From Pseudomonas sp. TTU2014-080ASC (GTDB taxonomy: Bacteria > Pseudomonadota > Gammaproteobacteria > Pseudomonadales > Pseudomonadaceae): 64,000 nucleotides of DNA. The notes under the pieces were generated by a model. The model saw only the letters and a program-made list of their open reading frames with translations. It made no database searches and had not been told where the DNA came from. Below are positions 15,231 through 25,146 of this stretch, piece after piece (the first letter of the stretch is position 1; every line of letters begins with the position of its first letter). Location of the stretch: positions 1-64,000 of the forward strand of contig NZ_LKKK01000015.1 in assembly GCF_001446935.1 (NCBI RefSeq), read 5' to 3'. A program made the position numbers and the translations under genes.

Positions 15231-17195
15231 ATGCGCCTGAAATCCCTGACCGACCTCAACACTGCCCTCTTACTCACCGTATGTATTGCCCTGGGAGCCT
15301 CACTCTGGTGGTCCCAGCGCGCCCTAGAGCGCCCGTACCTGCTGATGTCCAACTACCTGAACCTGTCCCAGCAGTTTCAAAACAACGTCGCCAGCAGCAT
15401 CCGCACCTACCTGCTCAACGGCGATGCCATGCATCACAGCAGCGCATTGCAAGCGGTTGAGCAGATGGACCAGGCTATCCACAGCCTGCCGACTCAACTG
15501 AGCGAAGACCTGCAACACAACCTAAGCCAACTGCAGGCGTTTGCGGTCAGCGACCTGCTCGCTGCGGGCAAGCTCTCAGGTGACCCGCAAGGGCTGCTAC
15601 TACAGGCAGAACGTGAAGCTGCAGCCTTGCTGGTTCAACTCCGCCAGTATGCCGATAGCGCCTCATCAGCCGACGCCAGCCGCTACAACATGCCGTTGCT
15701 GATCACATCCCAACACCTGACCCGGCTGGTACACGCCAGGGACAAACTTGTCGCCACTGGCCGCGATGAACTGGCCAGCGAAGTAGAGCGCGAACTAACC
15801 GCACTCAGCCAACAGGCCCACCTGATCAATAATCTGCCCTTGCTGGGCGTCGTGGATCAGACCAACAGCTCGACCAGCAGCTTCTCCGACCTGCTCGGTC
15901 TGGAAACTCAGGACAGCAACATCGATACCCAAGACAAAGGCATAACGCTAAAACGCGAGCTTCTCAGCCTGATCAGCCGCTACCCAGCTGAGCTGCAACG
16001 GACACGGGATTTGATTCGCCAGCGCCACGAACTCATTAATGTCACCAATGCCCACATCGGGGGTGTGCAACAGAGCCTGGCCGGGATGGAACCACTGGTC
16101 AGAGCCGAGCACAGCCGAATCCAAGGCCAAGTCCAGCTACTCTTTGGCCTGCTGATCGGCAGCATCCTGCTGATTGCACTGGTCATCGACCGGATCCAGC
16201 GCCGCCTCAACCAAACCCTCAACCATCTGGCACCAGCTCTGTCATCCTGGGCTCAGGGCAACTTCGCCGAGACCATCCACATCAAAAGCCGGGTGCGCGA
16301 ACTACAAGACATCGAAGAGTCTCTCAACCGCCTGCGTACCTATCTGGTCGAGCTGGTCAGCACCATACGCAGCCACGCCGAGGAAGTACTCGGCTCAAGC
16401 CGCACCCTGACCGACATGAGCGGCAACCTGCACAGCAGCGCGGAACGCCAGACCCACGACAGCATACTGATCCACGACTCACTCGGTGAACTCCAGAGCA
16501 GCATTGAGCAGGTCGCCACAGACGCCTCTCAGGCCACCGAAGCAAGCCGCAACGCCAGCAACGCGCTGAAGCACGGGCAACAGGTGATCAGCCAGAGCCT
16601 GACTGGTTTGCATGATCTGGTTGGCCAAGTTCAGGGCAACGCTCACGCCATTGAGAACCTGGCAGCAGAAACTGCCACTATCGGCAATGTCCTCACCGTG
16701 ATTCGCGGAATCGCCGAGCAGACCAACCTGCTTGCGCTAAATGCTGCCATTGAGGCTGCAAGGGCGGGCGAACTGGGCCGAGGCTTTGCGGTGGTGGCCG
16801 ATGAAGTGCGCACCCTATCACAGAGCACCAGCGGCGCCACCGCCGAAATTCAAGGGCTGATCAGCCGCCTGCAGCACGCAGCTTTACAATCGCTTGAAGC
16901 GATGCGCAATCAGGTGGTGCATGCAGAAATTACCGCAGGTCACGCCCAAGCTGCCGATGGGGCACTGGATGAGATCGTGGCGGCCATCCACACCATCTCT
17001 AACATGGCAGAGCGCATTGCCGTGGCCACCGCCCAACAGACCAGCGCTGCCAGCAGCATCCGCGAAAACAGCCAGCGCATTAACGCCCTGGGTAGCAATA
17101 ACCTGGAGCGGATTGGCGAGGGCCACCAACAAGGCGAGCACTTGCTCCAATTGGGTGGCAAGTTGCATACCGCCGTACAGGCGTTTCGGGTTTAA
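15231..17195 (+). CDS. ctpL: Methyl-accepting chemotaxis protein, CtpL-like (phosphate taxis)
   Basis: Inner-membrane chemoreceptor. 654 residues: a first membrane segment near the N-terminus (LLLTVCIALGASLWW), a long helical periplasmic ligand domain (about 35-295), a second membrane segment (LLFGLLIGSILLIALVI, about 302-320), a HAMP-like linker and the cytoplasmic signalling domain with the invariant hairpin motif EQTNLLALNAAIEAARAGE. Position between gcbA and dsbD equals that of ctpL in PAO1, whose product mediates taxis to low inorganic phosphate. The Pho box just upstream supports the phosphate role independently. Confidence 0.88.
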   Translation: MRLKSLTDLNTALLLTVCIALGASLWWSQRALERPYLLMSNYLNLSQQFQNNVASSIRTYLLNGDAMHHSSALQAVEQMDQAIHSLPTQLSEDLQHNLSQLQAFAVSDLLAAGKLSGDPQGLLLQAEREAAALLVQLRQYADSASSADASRYNMPLLITSQHLTRLVHARDKLVATGRDELASEVERELTALSQQAHLINNLPLLGVVDQTNSSTSSFSDLLGLETQDSNIDTQDKGITLKRELLSLISRYPAELQRTRDLIRQRHELINVTNAHIGGVQQSLAGMEPLVRAEHSRIQGQVQLLFGLLIGSILLIALVIDRIQRRLNQTLNHLAPALSSWAQGNFAETIHIKSRVRELQDIEESLNRLRTYLVELVSTIRSHAEEVLGSSRTLTDMSGNLHSSAERQTHDSILIHDSLGELQSSIEQVATDASQATEASRNASNALKHGQQVISQSLTGLHDLVGQVQGNAHAIENLAAETATIGNVLTVIRGIAEQTNLLALNAAIEAARAGELGRGFAVVADEVRTLSQSTSGATAEIQGLISRLQHAALQSLEAMRNQVVHAEITAGHAQAADGALDEIVAAIHTISNMAERIAVATAQQTSAASSIRENSQRINALGSNNLERIGEGHQQGEHLLQLGGKLHTAVQAFRV

Positions 17196-17343
17196 AGCAT
17201 GATTACTCCCCAATAAGAGTGGCGGCGCTGCGGCACCCCGCTGCTGACCGTCCGGCATCCAGACACACCCTCTTGCCTTGTCGGACATGCCACCGGTCGA
17301 CAGCTCCGCTATCATGGGACAGTTTTTCCCGACCGAGCCTGCT

Positions 17344-19116
17344 ATGCATCGAATTCTTTGCCTGCTCTTACTGCTGTTCGTACTGCCCGCCAACGCCAAC
17401 CTGTTTGAACGGCCTAGTACACAGTTGCAACTGGGTTCTCCACTGAATAACAGTGCCGACTTCCTCCCTGTTGCCGAGGCCTTCAAGCTGAGCTTGGTCA
17501 GCGCCACGGAAAACACGGCGACCATTCGTTTCGTCGCCGCGCCGGGCTACTACCTTTACCGTCACCGTCTGAACTTTGCCAGCGAACCTGCCGATGTCAT
17601 TCATGCGCAGCCGCCCCTTCCTGCCGGGCTGGCTAAAACCGATGAGTACTTTGGTGACGTCGAGGTCTATTACGAAGTTCTGGACATCGACATCCCCCTG
17701 AACAACCCCGGCAACAAACCGTTCAAGCTCAAAGTGGGTTTTCAGGGCTGTGCCGACAAAGGGCTGTGCTACCCGCCCGAAACCAACATATTGGAGATCG
17801 GTGAGTCCAGCGCCCAGAGCGCCACAACCAATCCCCCCACGCAAGGCTGGAGCTGGTCGGAGCTGGCCTTGTATTTCCTGGGCGGCCTGGCCCTGACGTT
17901 TACCCCATGCGTCCTGCCGATGCTGCCCATCCTTACTGGTGTGGTCCTGCGCGGCCAGCCAGGCGGCGCGCGCAGCCTGGCTCTGTCGCTTGCCTATGTG
18001 CTGCCAATGGCTATCAGCTTTGCTGTTCTCGGCGCACTGATGGGGCTGTTCGGCGCAGAACTTAATCTGCAGGCCCGCATGCAGTCGCCTTGGGTTTTGG
18101 TGCCGTTTGCGCTGTTCTTCAGTCTGTTCGGCTTCGCTAGCCTGGGCTTTCTGGAACTGCGCCTGCCTGCCTTTATCGACGGCCCGCTGCAACGCATGAA
18201 CCAGCGCCAGCAGGGCGGCACCCTGGGCAGCGCCGCCATCCTGGGCGTCCTCTCCAGCATTCTGGTCTCACCATGCGTCTCCGCACCGCTGGCCGGCGCT
18301 CTGCTTTATATCAGCGCCAGCGGGGATGCCATAGGCGGCGGCCTGAAGCTGCTGGCACTGGGGCTCGGCATGGGCACACCACTGGTCCTGTTCGCCTTGG
18401 GCGGCGGCGCTCTGCTGCCTAAGTCCGGCCCCTGGATGCTGATTGTGCGCAACTTTTTCGGAGCCCTGCTCCTGGCGGTGGCCATCTGGTTACTGGAGCG
18501 CGTTGTCCCCGGCCAAGTCAGCCTTGCCCTGTGGGGCCTGCTCGCAGCAGGTGTAGCCCTGTGGCTGGGCGCTCTGGAACTGACACCGAAAACCCACCAC
18601 CAGAAGCTGGCCCACGTCTTTGGCCTGCCCTTTTTGGTTTACGCCGTCGTGGCTTGGGTGGGTGCCCTGCAAGGCAATAGCGATCCCTTGCAGCCGCTCG
18701 GGCATAACAGTGGCCAGGTGCAGGCCAGCCAGAGCACTGCTGCACAAGGCCAATGGCAGACCATCACCACCCCAGCCGAACTGGATGCAGCTCTGAGCGC
18801 CGCCAAAGCCAGCAGCCGGCCAGTTCTACTCGACTGGTACGCCGACTGGTGCATCAGCTGCAAAGTAATCGAACGTAAGGTGTTCAACTCTCCGACAGTC
18901 GGTCCGCTTCTGGCTGACTACCAGCTGCTGCGTTTTGATATCACAGAGAGCAATGCCGCCCAACGCAGCCTTCTGGACCGCTATAACCTGTTCGGCCCGC
19001 CCGCCATCCAGATATTCACTAAAAAGGGTGACGAGTTGCAGGATTTACGTGTCGTAGGTGAGGTTGATGCCGCAACGTTTGCAGATCGTCTGCACGCCGC
19101 ACGGGAACTTCTTTAA
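17344..19116 (+). CDS. dsbD: Thiol:disulfide interchange protein DsbD
   Basis: Transfers electrons from cytoplasmic thioredoxin to periplasmic DsbC/DsbG-type reductants and cytochrome c maturation. 590 residues: signal peptide (MHRILCLLLLLFVLPANA), the N-terminal DsbD-alpha domain with its Cys pair (GFQGCADKGLCYPP), eight-helix membrane core with the two redox cysteines in FTPCVLPMLPI and SPCVSAPLAGALL, and a C-terminal thioredoxin-like domain with WCISCK. The start is set at 17344 because the signal peptide begins there; the longer frame from 17278 adds residues without homology. Confidence 0.95.
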   Translation: MHRILCLLLLLFVLPANANLFERPSTQLQLGSPLNNSADFLPVAEAFKLSLVSATENTATIRFVAAPGYYLYRHRLNFASEPADVIHAQPPLPAGLAKTDEYFGDVEVYYEVLDIDIPLNNPGNKPFKLKVGFQGCADKGLCYPPETNILEIGESSAQSATTNPPTQGWSWSELALYFLGGLALTFTPCVLPMLPILTGVVLRGQPGGARSLALSLAYVLPMAISFAVLGALMGLFGAELNLQARMQSPWVLVPFALFFSLFGFASLGFLELRLPAFIDGPLQRMNQRQQGGTLGSAAILGVLSSILVSPCVSAPLAGALLYISASGDAIGGGLKLLALGLGMGTPLVLFALGGGALLPKSGPWMLIVRNFFGALLLAVAIWLLERVVPGQVSLALWGLLAAGVALWLGALELTPKTHHQKLAHVFGLPFLVYAVVAWVGALQGNSDPLQPLGHNSGQVQASQSTAAQGQWQTITTPAELDAALSAAKASSRPVLLDWYADWCISCKVIERKVFNSPTVGPLLADYQLLRFDITESNAAQRSLLDRYNLFGPPAIQIFTKKGDELQDLRVVGEVDAATFADRLHAARELL

Positions 19117-19236
19117 GACATGCAGTCATAATCTGCTGCAATCTTCAGTCATCGTGTCGACTTTTGCTGAGAACTGGACACCCGCAGAGCATCGCGGCAT
19201 AGTCCCGCGCAGCACAGAATAAGGACAACACTTATC

Positions 19237-19686
19237 ATGGCAACCTTTCTGGTCTTGCACGGCCCCAACCTCAACCTGCTGGGGACACGTGAGCCGGGCG
19301 TCTACGGCGCCACCACGCTGGAACAGATCAATCAAGATCTCGAACGCCGCGCACGCGAGGCAGGTCACCATTTGCTGTACATGCAGAGTAATGCCGAGTA
19401 CGAACTGATTGAGCGGATTCACGCCGCGCGAGACGAAAGTGTCGACTTTATTCTGATTAATCCTGCTGCTTTTACGCACACAAGCGTCGCATTACGTGAC
19501 GCATTGCTGGCAGTGAGCATCCCATTCATCGAAGTGCATCTCTCTAACGTGCACAAACGCGAAGCTTTCCGCCATCACTCCTATTTTTCGGATGTAGCTG
19601 TAGGAGTGATCTGCGGCCTTGGCGCCAGCGGTTACCGACTGGCCTTGGAGGCTGCAATTGAACAACTTGAACTTAAGCGCCCCTGA
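19237..19686 (+). CDS. aroQ: Type II 3-dehydroquinate dehydratase
   Basis: Third step of the shikimate pathway (3-dehydroquinate to 3-dehydroshikimate). 149 residues, the normal length of the dodecameric type II enzyme. The N-terminus LHGPNLNLLGTREPGVYG carries the flexible lid with catalytic Tyr and Arg. NPAAFTHTSVALRDAL and EVHLSNVHKREAFRHHS form the substrate site with the catalytic His. It lies directly upstream of accB and accC, the classical Pseudomonas arrangement. Confidence 0.97.
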   Translation: MATFLVLHGPNLNLLGTREPGVYGATTLEQINQDLERRAREAGHHLLYMQSNAEYELIERIHAARDESVDFILINPAAFTHTSVALRDALLAVSIPFIEVHLSNVHKREAFRHHSYFSDVAVGVICGLGASGYRLALEAAIEQLELKRP

Positions 19687-19708
19687 CCATTTTGGGAGTT
19701 GAATCACT

Positions 19709-20170
19709 ATGGATATTCGTAAAGTCAAAAAACTGATCGAGCTGCTGGAAGAGTCCGGCATCGACGAGCTGGAAATTCGTGAAGGCGAAGAATCCGTACG
19801 CATCAGCCGCAACAGCAAGCAAGCTGCTGTTGTTCAGCAGCCGTACTATGCACCTGCTCCGGTTGCTGCCGCACCTGCAGCTGCGCCGGCAGCCGCTGCT
19901 GCTGAGGCCGCTGCCCCGGCTGCACCGAAGCTGAATGGCAACGTCGTTCGCTCGCCAATGGTCGGTACCTTCTACCGCGCATCCAGCCCGACTTCTGCCA
20001 ACTTTGTTGAAGTCGGCCAGACCGTCAAGAAAGGCGACATCCTGTGCATCGTCGAAGCCATGAAGATGATGAACCACATCGAAGCTGAAGTTAGCGGCAC
20101 CATCGAATCCATCCTGGTCGAAAACGGCCAACCGGTTGAATACGACCAGCCTCTGTTCACCATCGTCTGA
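19709..20170 (+). CDS. accB: Biotin carboxyl carrier protein of acetyl-CoA carboxylase
   Basis: Carries the biotin that shuttles carboxylate between AccC and AccAD for malonyl-CoA synthesis. 153 residues: an N-terminal helix region (MDIRKVKKLIELLEESGI), an Ala/Pro-rich flexible linker (about 50-75) and the biotinyl domain with the biotinylation motif EAMKMMN. Starts 22 nt after aroQ and 17 nt before accC, forming an operon. Confidence 0.97.
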   Translation: MDIRKVKKLIELLEESGIDELEIREGEESVRISRNSKQAAVVQQPYYAPAPVAAAPAAAPAAAAAEAAAPAAPKLNGNVVRSPMVGTFYRASSPTSANFVEVGQTVKKGDILCIVEAMKMMNHIEAEVSGTIESILVENGQPVEYDQPLFTIV

Positions 20171-20187
20171 TGTCCCGGGAGCCTGCA

Positions 20188-21537
20188 ATGCTGGAAAAAG
20201 TCCTGATTGCCAACCGCGGCGAAATCGCCCTGCGCATCCTGCGCGCCTGCAAGGAAATGGGCATCAAGACCGTTGCCGTGCACTCCACTGCAGACCGTGA
20301 ACTGATGCACCTGGCCCTGGCCGATGAATCCGTCTGCATCGGCCCTGCGCCGGGCAACCAATCCTACCTGCATATTCCAGCGATTATCGCTGCTGCAGAA
20401 GTGACCGGTGCTACCGCCATTCACCCGGGCTACGGTTTCCTCGCAGAAAATGCCGACTTCGCCGAACAGGTCGAAAACTCCGGTTTCGCCTTCGTAGGTC
20501 CGAAAGCCGACACCATCCGCCTGATGGGCGACAAGGTTTCTGCCAAGAACGCCATGATCAAATCCGGCGTACCGGTTGTACCGGGCTCCGACGGCCCGCT
20601 GCCGGAAGACGAAGAAGAAGCCCTGCGTATTGCCCGTGAAGTGGGCTACCCGGTGATCATCAAGGCCGCTGGCGGTGGCGGTGGTCGCGGCATGCGCGTG
20701 GTTCACCAAGAAGAAGACCTGATCAAATCAGCCAAACTGACCCGCACCGAAGCCGGTGCAGCGTTCGGCAACCCGATGGTCTATCTGGAGAAATTCCTCG
20801 GCAACCCGCGCCACGTCGAAGTTCAGGTTCTGTCTGACGGCCAGGGCAACGCCATTCACCTGTATGACCGCGACTGCTCCCTGCAGCGTCGTCACCAGAA
20901 GGTGATTGAAGAAGCTCCGGCCCCGATGATCGATCCAAAGGCCCGCGAAGAAGTACTGCAACGCTGCGTCGATGCCTGCATCGAGATCGGCTACCGCGGT
21001 GCCGGCACCTTCGAGTTCCTTTACGAAGACGGTCGCTTCTACTTCATCGAAATGAACACCCGCGTTCAGGTCGAGCACCCGGTTACCGAAATGGTTACCG
21101 GCATCGACATCGTTAAAGAGATGCTGAGCATTGCCGCTGGCAACAAGCTGTCGATCAAACAGGAAGATGTGAAACTCAATGGCCACGCCATCGAGTGCCG
21201 TATCAACGCTGAAGATCCGGACACCTTTATGCCATGCCCTGGCAAGGTCAAACACTTCCACGCCCCAGGCGGCAACGGCGTGCGTGTTGATTCACACCTA
21301 TACAGCGGCTACAGCGTTCCACCGCACTACGACTCGCTGATCGGCAAAATCATCACCTTCGGCAACAGCCGTGATGAAGCCATGGCACGTATGCGCAACG
21401 CGCTGGATGAAATCGTCGTTGACGGCATCAAAACCAACACCCCGCTGCACCGCAACCTGGTGCGCGATGCTGGTTTCTGCAAAGGCGGCGTGAATATCCA
21501 CTACCTTGAAAAGAAACTGGGTATGGATAAGCACTAA
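20188..21537 (+). CDS. accC: Biotin carboxylase subunit of acetyl-CoA carboxylase
   Basis: ATP-dependent carboxylation of biotin on AccB. 449 residues, exact family length from the ATG at 20188 (MLEKVLIANRGEIALR); an in-frame upstream ATG at 20170 overlaps the accB stop region. ATP-grasp motifs are evident: AAGGGGGRGMRVV glycine-rich loop, HVEVQVL, RDCSLQRRHQK and the metal ligands FIEMNTRVQVEHPVTE. It is the last gene of aroQ-accB-accC and is followed by a strong terminator. Confidence 0.98.
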   Translation: MLEKVLIANRGEIALRILRACKEMGIKTVAVHSTADRELMHLALADESVCIGPAPGNQSYLHIPAIIAAAEVTGATAIHPGYGFLAENADFAEQVENSGFAFVGPKADTIRLMGDKVSAKNAMIKSGVPVVPGSDGPLPEDEEEALRIAREVGYPVIIKAAGGGGGRGMRVVHQEEDLIKSAKLTRTEAGAAFGNPMVYLEKFLGNPRHVEVQVLSDGQGNAIHLYDRDCSLQRRHQKVIEEAPAPMIDPKAREEVLQRCVDACIEIGYRGAGTFEFLYEDGRFYFIEMNTRVQVEHPVTEMVTGIDIVKEMLSIAAGNKLSIKQEDVKLNGHAIECRINAEDPDTFMPCPGKVKHFHAPGGNGVRVDSHLYSGYSVPPHYDSLIGKIITFGNSRDEAMARMRNALDEIVVDGIKTNTPLHRNLVRDAGFCKGGVNIHYLEKKLGMDKH

Positions 21538-21566
21538 GCTTGGCATTTGCCTGTGCTGTATCACAA

Positions 21567-21597
21567 CAAGGGCTGCCGAAAGGTGGCCCTTGTCGTT
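21567..21597 (+). terminator. Rho-independent terminator after accC
   Basis: An 11-bp stem (CAAGGGCTGCC / GGTGGCCCTTG, with two G-T pairs) closed by a GAAA tetraloop, followed by TCGTTTGTT. Confidence 0.8.
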
Positions 21598-21734
21598 TGT
21601 TGGCGCTCAACGCTGGCAGGCCCCACCACCTTCAAGTAAGCTGCGCGCCCATCACCCAAGCCTGCTGCTGATCCGCCACCTAGCGCATCAGAATGTCGGC
21701 TCTATTTGCTTTAACTGCGCCACGAGGTTTTCCC

Positions 21735-22613
21735 ATGCCCTGGTTACAAGTCCGTCTCGCCATCACCCCGGATCAGGCGGAAACCTACGAAGATGCCCTG
21801 CTGGAAGTCGGCGCAGTATCCGTAACCTTTATGGACGCCGAAGATCAGCCGATCTTCGAGCCCGAGCTAGGCACTACGCCGCTGTGGTCGAACACTCACC
21901 TGCTCGCCCTGTTTGAGGCAGACGCAGAACCGGAAAGCGTATTTGCTCACCTGAAGCTGCTGACCGGCTCCGAACTGCCCGAGCATCACGCTGAAGTGAT
22001 TGCCGATCAGGACTGGGAGCGCAGCTGGATGGACGGTTTCAAGCCCATGCGCTTCGGTGAGCGTCTATGGATTGTCCCGAGTTGGCACGACGCACCTGAG
22101 CCTGACGCGGTAAACCTCCTTCTAGATCCAGGCCTGGCGTTCGGCACCGGCACCCATCCAACCACCGCACTGTGCTTGGAATGGCTGGATGGCCAGCAAC
22201 TCGAGAACAGCAGCGTGATCGACTTCGGCTGCGGCTCAGGCATTCTGGCCATTGCCGCGCTGCTGCTGGGAGCGCCACGCGCTGTGGGTACAGACATTGA
22301 TCCACAAGCGCTGGAAGCCTCCCGCGACAACGCCAATCGCAATGGCATTGCGGCAGAACGCTTCCCGGTTTATCTCCCGGAAGACATGCCGCGCGACCAG
22401 GCTGACGTGGTCGTCGCCAATATCCTCGCAGGCCCGCTGGTGGCACTGGCAGAACCAATCACCCGCCTGGTCAAACCAGGCGGACGCTTGGCGCTTTCCG
22501 GCATTCTCAGTGAACAGGGAGAAGAAGTCCGCGCCGCCTATGCAGACGCCTTTGAGCTCGACCCAACAGCTGAAAAAGACGGCTGGGTACGCATCAGTGG
22601 TGTACGCCGCTGA
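21735..22613 (+). CDS. prmA: Ribosomal protein L11 methyltransferase
   Basis: S-adenosylmethionine-dependent trimethylation of ribosomal protein L11. 292 residues: an N-terminal L11-binding domain (MPWLQVRLAITPDQAETYED), the linker GTGTHPTTALCLEWLD, motif I VIDFGCGSGILAIAA and the NPPF-equivalent VVANILAGPLV. The start at 21735 gives the family N-terminus; a frame opening at 21693 is not needed. It lies between the accC terminator and the DUF3426 gene, as in PAO1. Confidence 0.96.
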   Translation: MPWLQVRLAITPDQAETYEDALLEVGAVSVTFMDAEDQPIFEPELGTTPLWSNTHLLALFEADAEPESVFAHLKLLTGSELPEHHAEVIADQDWERSWMDGFKPMRFGERLWIVPSWHDAPEPDAVNLLLDPGLAFGTGTHPTTALCLEWLDGQQLENSSVIDFGCGSGILAIAALLLGAPRAVGTDIDPQALEASRDNANRNGIAAERFPVYLPEDMPRDQADVVVANILAGPLVALAEPITRLVKPGGRLALSGILSEQGEEVRAAYADAFELDPTAEKDGWVRISGVRR

Positions 22614-22676
22614 GTCCCCACCCAGCATCTGATCAACTTGATATAAACTAACCGCCTTGTTTGCCCGGACCTGCGC

Positions 22677-23969
22677 ATGACCCAGAGCTTCATCACCCAG
22701 TGCCCCCATTGCCGCACCAGTTTTCGCGTGAGCAACGCGCAACTGAATGCCGCCCATGGAGCAGTGCGCTGCGGAGCCTGTCTGCACGTGTTCAATGCTG
22801 CTCAGCAACTGCGCGAGCAAGGCGTCGATCTGAGCCCTGCCACTGCGCCCCGCACACCTGCACCTGCACCTGCACCTGCACCTGCACCTGCACCTGCACC
22901 TGCACCCAGCAAGCCTGAGCCCGTTACCCCGCCTCCACCTAGCCCTGTTGCGCCTGTGGAAAAACCGGCTCCGACAACTGACGACACCCTATGGATCCAT
23001 GACGACCTGGATCTGGGTGATCTCGATCTGGACGAGGAACTGGCCAAACTGCAAGCCGAAGAGCTGGATCTATCCAAAGAGTTTCTCGACCTGGACAAAC
23101 CAGCCACAAACACCACCCCTCTGACGGCAAGCAAGACCGAAGAACTGGCCGATGAACGCTGGGCCGAGGCACTTCTGATCCAGGAGCAACAGGACGATCC
23201 CGAACCTATCCCTGTTCAGGAACCAGCCATCCCATTCGAAGTGGCGCAGCTCGAGCCAGAAAAAGCTGAGCCCTCAATTGGCCCATTAGATGACCCCGAG
23301 CCAGAGGTTCAGTACACCCCTATAAACCTACGCGAGCCGCACGAGACAGCACCACTTAAGGCGAAAAAGCTCGAGCCGCAACCTCTCGCCACGGCTAAGA
23401 CGCCTCGTACGCCACGACTAAGCGATGAGCGCCTGATTGAGCTTGACGATGAACCCCTGCAGCTTAACTGGCAAAAGCCGAAAAAACCCTGGGGACGCTG
23501 GCTTGGCTGGGGCCTGCTGAACCTACTGGCCGCTGCAGGTCTGGCCGCGCAATACGTGACCTATAATTTTGCGGAACTGTCGCGCAACGACCAATACCGC
23601 CCATGGTTCGAGAAGATCTGTCCAACGCTTGGCTGCACCCTGCCCTCCAAAGTGGATATCGACCAGATCAAGAGCAGCAATCTGGTTGTACGTAGCCATC
23701 CCGAATTCAGCGGCGCACTTGTGGTCGATGCGATCATCTACAACCGCGCCTCGTTCTCGCAACCGTTCCCACTTTTGGAAATGCGCTTTGCAGATGTGAA
23801 CGGAAAACTACTGGCCAGTCGCCGCTTCAAACCCAGCGAATACCTCGCGGGCGAGCTGGCAGGCAATGCTGAAATGCCCACCCAGACCCCGATCCATATT
23901 TCCCTGGATATTCTTGATCCAGGCGCTCAGGCCGTGAACTACAGTTTGAGTTTCCACTCGCCGGAATAG
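22677..23969 (+). CDS. DUF3426 / MJ0042-type zinc-ribbon membrane protein
   Basis: 430 residues. The N-terminal zinc ribbon (CPHCRTSF ... RCGACLHVFNA) is of the MJ0042 type. A Pro/Ala repeat linker follows (about 60-78), encoded by a perfect hexanucleotide repeat, then a long acidic low-complexity region. A single membrane segment (WGLLNLLAAAGLAAQYVTY, about 280-298) leads to the C-terminal DUF3426 domain. Conserved next to prmA and dusB-fis in Pseudomonas. Function unknown; topology suggests a cytoplasmic zinc-binding head and a periplasmic domain. Confidence 0.9.
   Translation: MTQSFITQCPHCRTSFRVSNAQLNAAHGAVRCGACLHVFNAAQQLREQGVDLSPATAPRTPAPAPAPAPAPAPAPAPSKPEPVTPPPPSPVAPVEKPAPTTDDTLWIHDDLDLGDLDLDEELAKLQAEELDLSKEFLDLDKPATNTTPLTASKTEELADERWAEALLIQEQQDDPEPIPVQEPAIPFEVAQLEPEKAEPSIGPLDDPEPEVQYTPINLREPHETAPLKAKKLEPQPLATAKTPRTPRLSDERLIELDDEPLQLNWQKPKKPWGRWLGWGLLNLLAAAGLAAQYVTYNFAELSRNDQYRPWFEKICPTLGCTLPSKVDIDQIKSSNLVVRSHPEFSGALVVDAIIYNRASFSQPFPLLEMRFADVNGKLLASRRFKPSEYLAGELAGNAEMPTQTPIHISLDILDPGAQAVNYSLSFHSPE
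22855..22908 (+). repeat. Nine perfect CACCTG hexanucleotide repeats inside the DUF3426 gene
   Basis: Nine uninterrupted CACCTG units encode a Pro-Ala dipeptide run. Unit length is a multiple of three, so slippage would change linker length without shifting the frame. Confidence 0.95.
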
Positions 23970-24144
23970 CCCTCTCACAGGCATAGCGCGTTTTTGTCGC
24001 ACAGTCTCGATAGCCGCACAACGAGAGCTGTACATAAAATGTCCAAAACCACCTTTCTCCGGTCTTCCAGAGCGAGTATCATGCCCACCCTTTTTCGCAC
24101 TCTCCTATTTGTTCAACAGCATGCCTCTTGAACAGGGAAGCCCT

Positions 24145-25146
24145 ATGCCGGCCCTAACCATTGGCCCTTATACACTGCCGAACTCGCTGATCCTCGCCCC
24201 TATGGCGGGAGTCACTGACCAGCCGTTCCGTCAGCTGTGCAAACGCATGGGCGCAGGATTGGTAGTATCGGAAATGGTTACCAGCGATGTACGCCTGTGG
24301 AACACTCGTAAATCCAGCCTGAGGATGATCCATCAGGGCGATCCTGAGCCACGATCGGTCCAGATCGCAGGTGGCGATCCGCAAATGCTGGCTGAAGCCG
24401 CACGCAGAAACGTAGAGCTGGGCGCGCAGATCATCGATATCAACATGGGCTGCCCGGCCAAAAAGGTCTGCAATAAAGCAGCAGGTTCTGCGTTATTGAA
24501 AGACGAATTGCTGGTACGCGATATACTCAATGCCGTGGTGGGCTCTGTCAGTGTCCCGGTGACACTGAAAATCCGTACAGGGTGGGACCGCCAGAATAAG
24601 AACGGCATCAATGTCGCACGTATTGCTGAAGACTCTGGAATCGTGGCACTTGCAGTGCATGGCAGAACCCGCGCCGACCTGTACACCGGTGAGGCTGAGT
24701 ACGAAACCATCGCAGCAATCAAACAGGCTGTCACGATTCCAGTACTGGCCAACGGTGACATCGATTCGCCGGCCAAAGCAAAACAAGTTTTAGATTTTAC
24801 AGGTGCAGATGGCCTGCTGATTGGACGGGCTGCTCAGGGCAGACCCTGGATTTTCCGGGAAATTGAGCATTACTTGCGTACGGGTAACACGCTTCCTGCG
24901 CCAACGCTTCAGGAAGTGGAACGAATTCTGCTGGAACACTTGGCTGCGTTACACACCTTCTATGGTGATGTGATGGGCGTAAGAATCGCCCGTAAACACG
25001 TCAGCTGGTACTTAGCAACCTTGCCGGGCGCCAAGGAGTTTCGCGCCCAATTCAATCGTCTGGACAGCACGGACGCACAGTGCGCCAACGTTCGAGAGTT
25101 TTTCAACGAACGTCATAAAAACGGAGAAGAAGGGGTAGCCGCATGA
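24145..25146 (+). CDS. dusB: tRNA-dihydrouridine synthase B
   Basis: FMN-dependent reduction of uridine to dihydrouridine in tRNA. 333 residues. Characteristic motifs: LAPMAGVTDQPFRQLC at the N-terminus, DINMGCPAKKVCNKAAGSAL with the catalytic cysteine, VHGRTRADLYTGEA and IGRAAQGRPWIF. The start at 24145 (MPALTIGPYTLPN) is preferred over 24109 because AGGGAAG precedes it and it matches the family. Overlaps fis by 4 nt; the dusB-fis operon is widely conserved in gammaproteobacteria. Confidence 0.96.
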   Translation: MPALTIGPYTLPNSLILAPMAGVTDQPFRQLCKRMGAGLVVSEMVTSDVRLWNTRKSSLRMIHQGDPEPRSVQIAGGDPQMLAEAARRNVELGAQIIDINMGCPAKKVCNKAAGSALLKDELLVRDILNAVVGSVSVPVTLKIRTGWDRQNKNGINVARIAEDSGIVALAVHGRTRADLYTGEAEYETIAAIKQAVTIPVLANGDIDSPAKAKQVLDFTGADGLLIGRAAQGRPWIFREIEHYLRTGNTLPAPTLQEVERILLEHLAALHTFYGDVMGVRIARKHVSWYLATLPGAKEFRAQFNRLDSTDAQCANVREFFNERHKNGEEGVAA

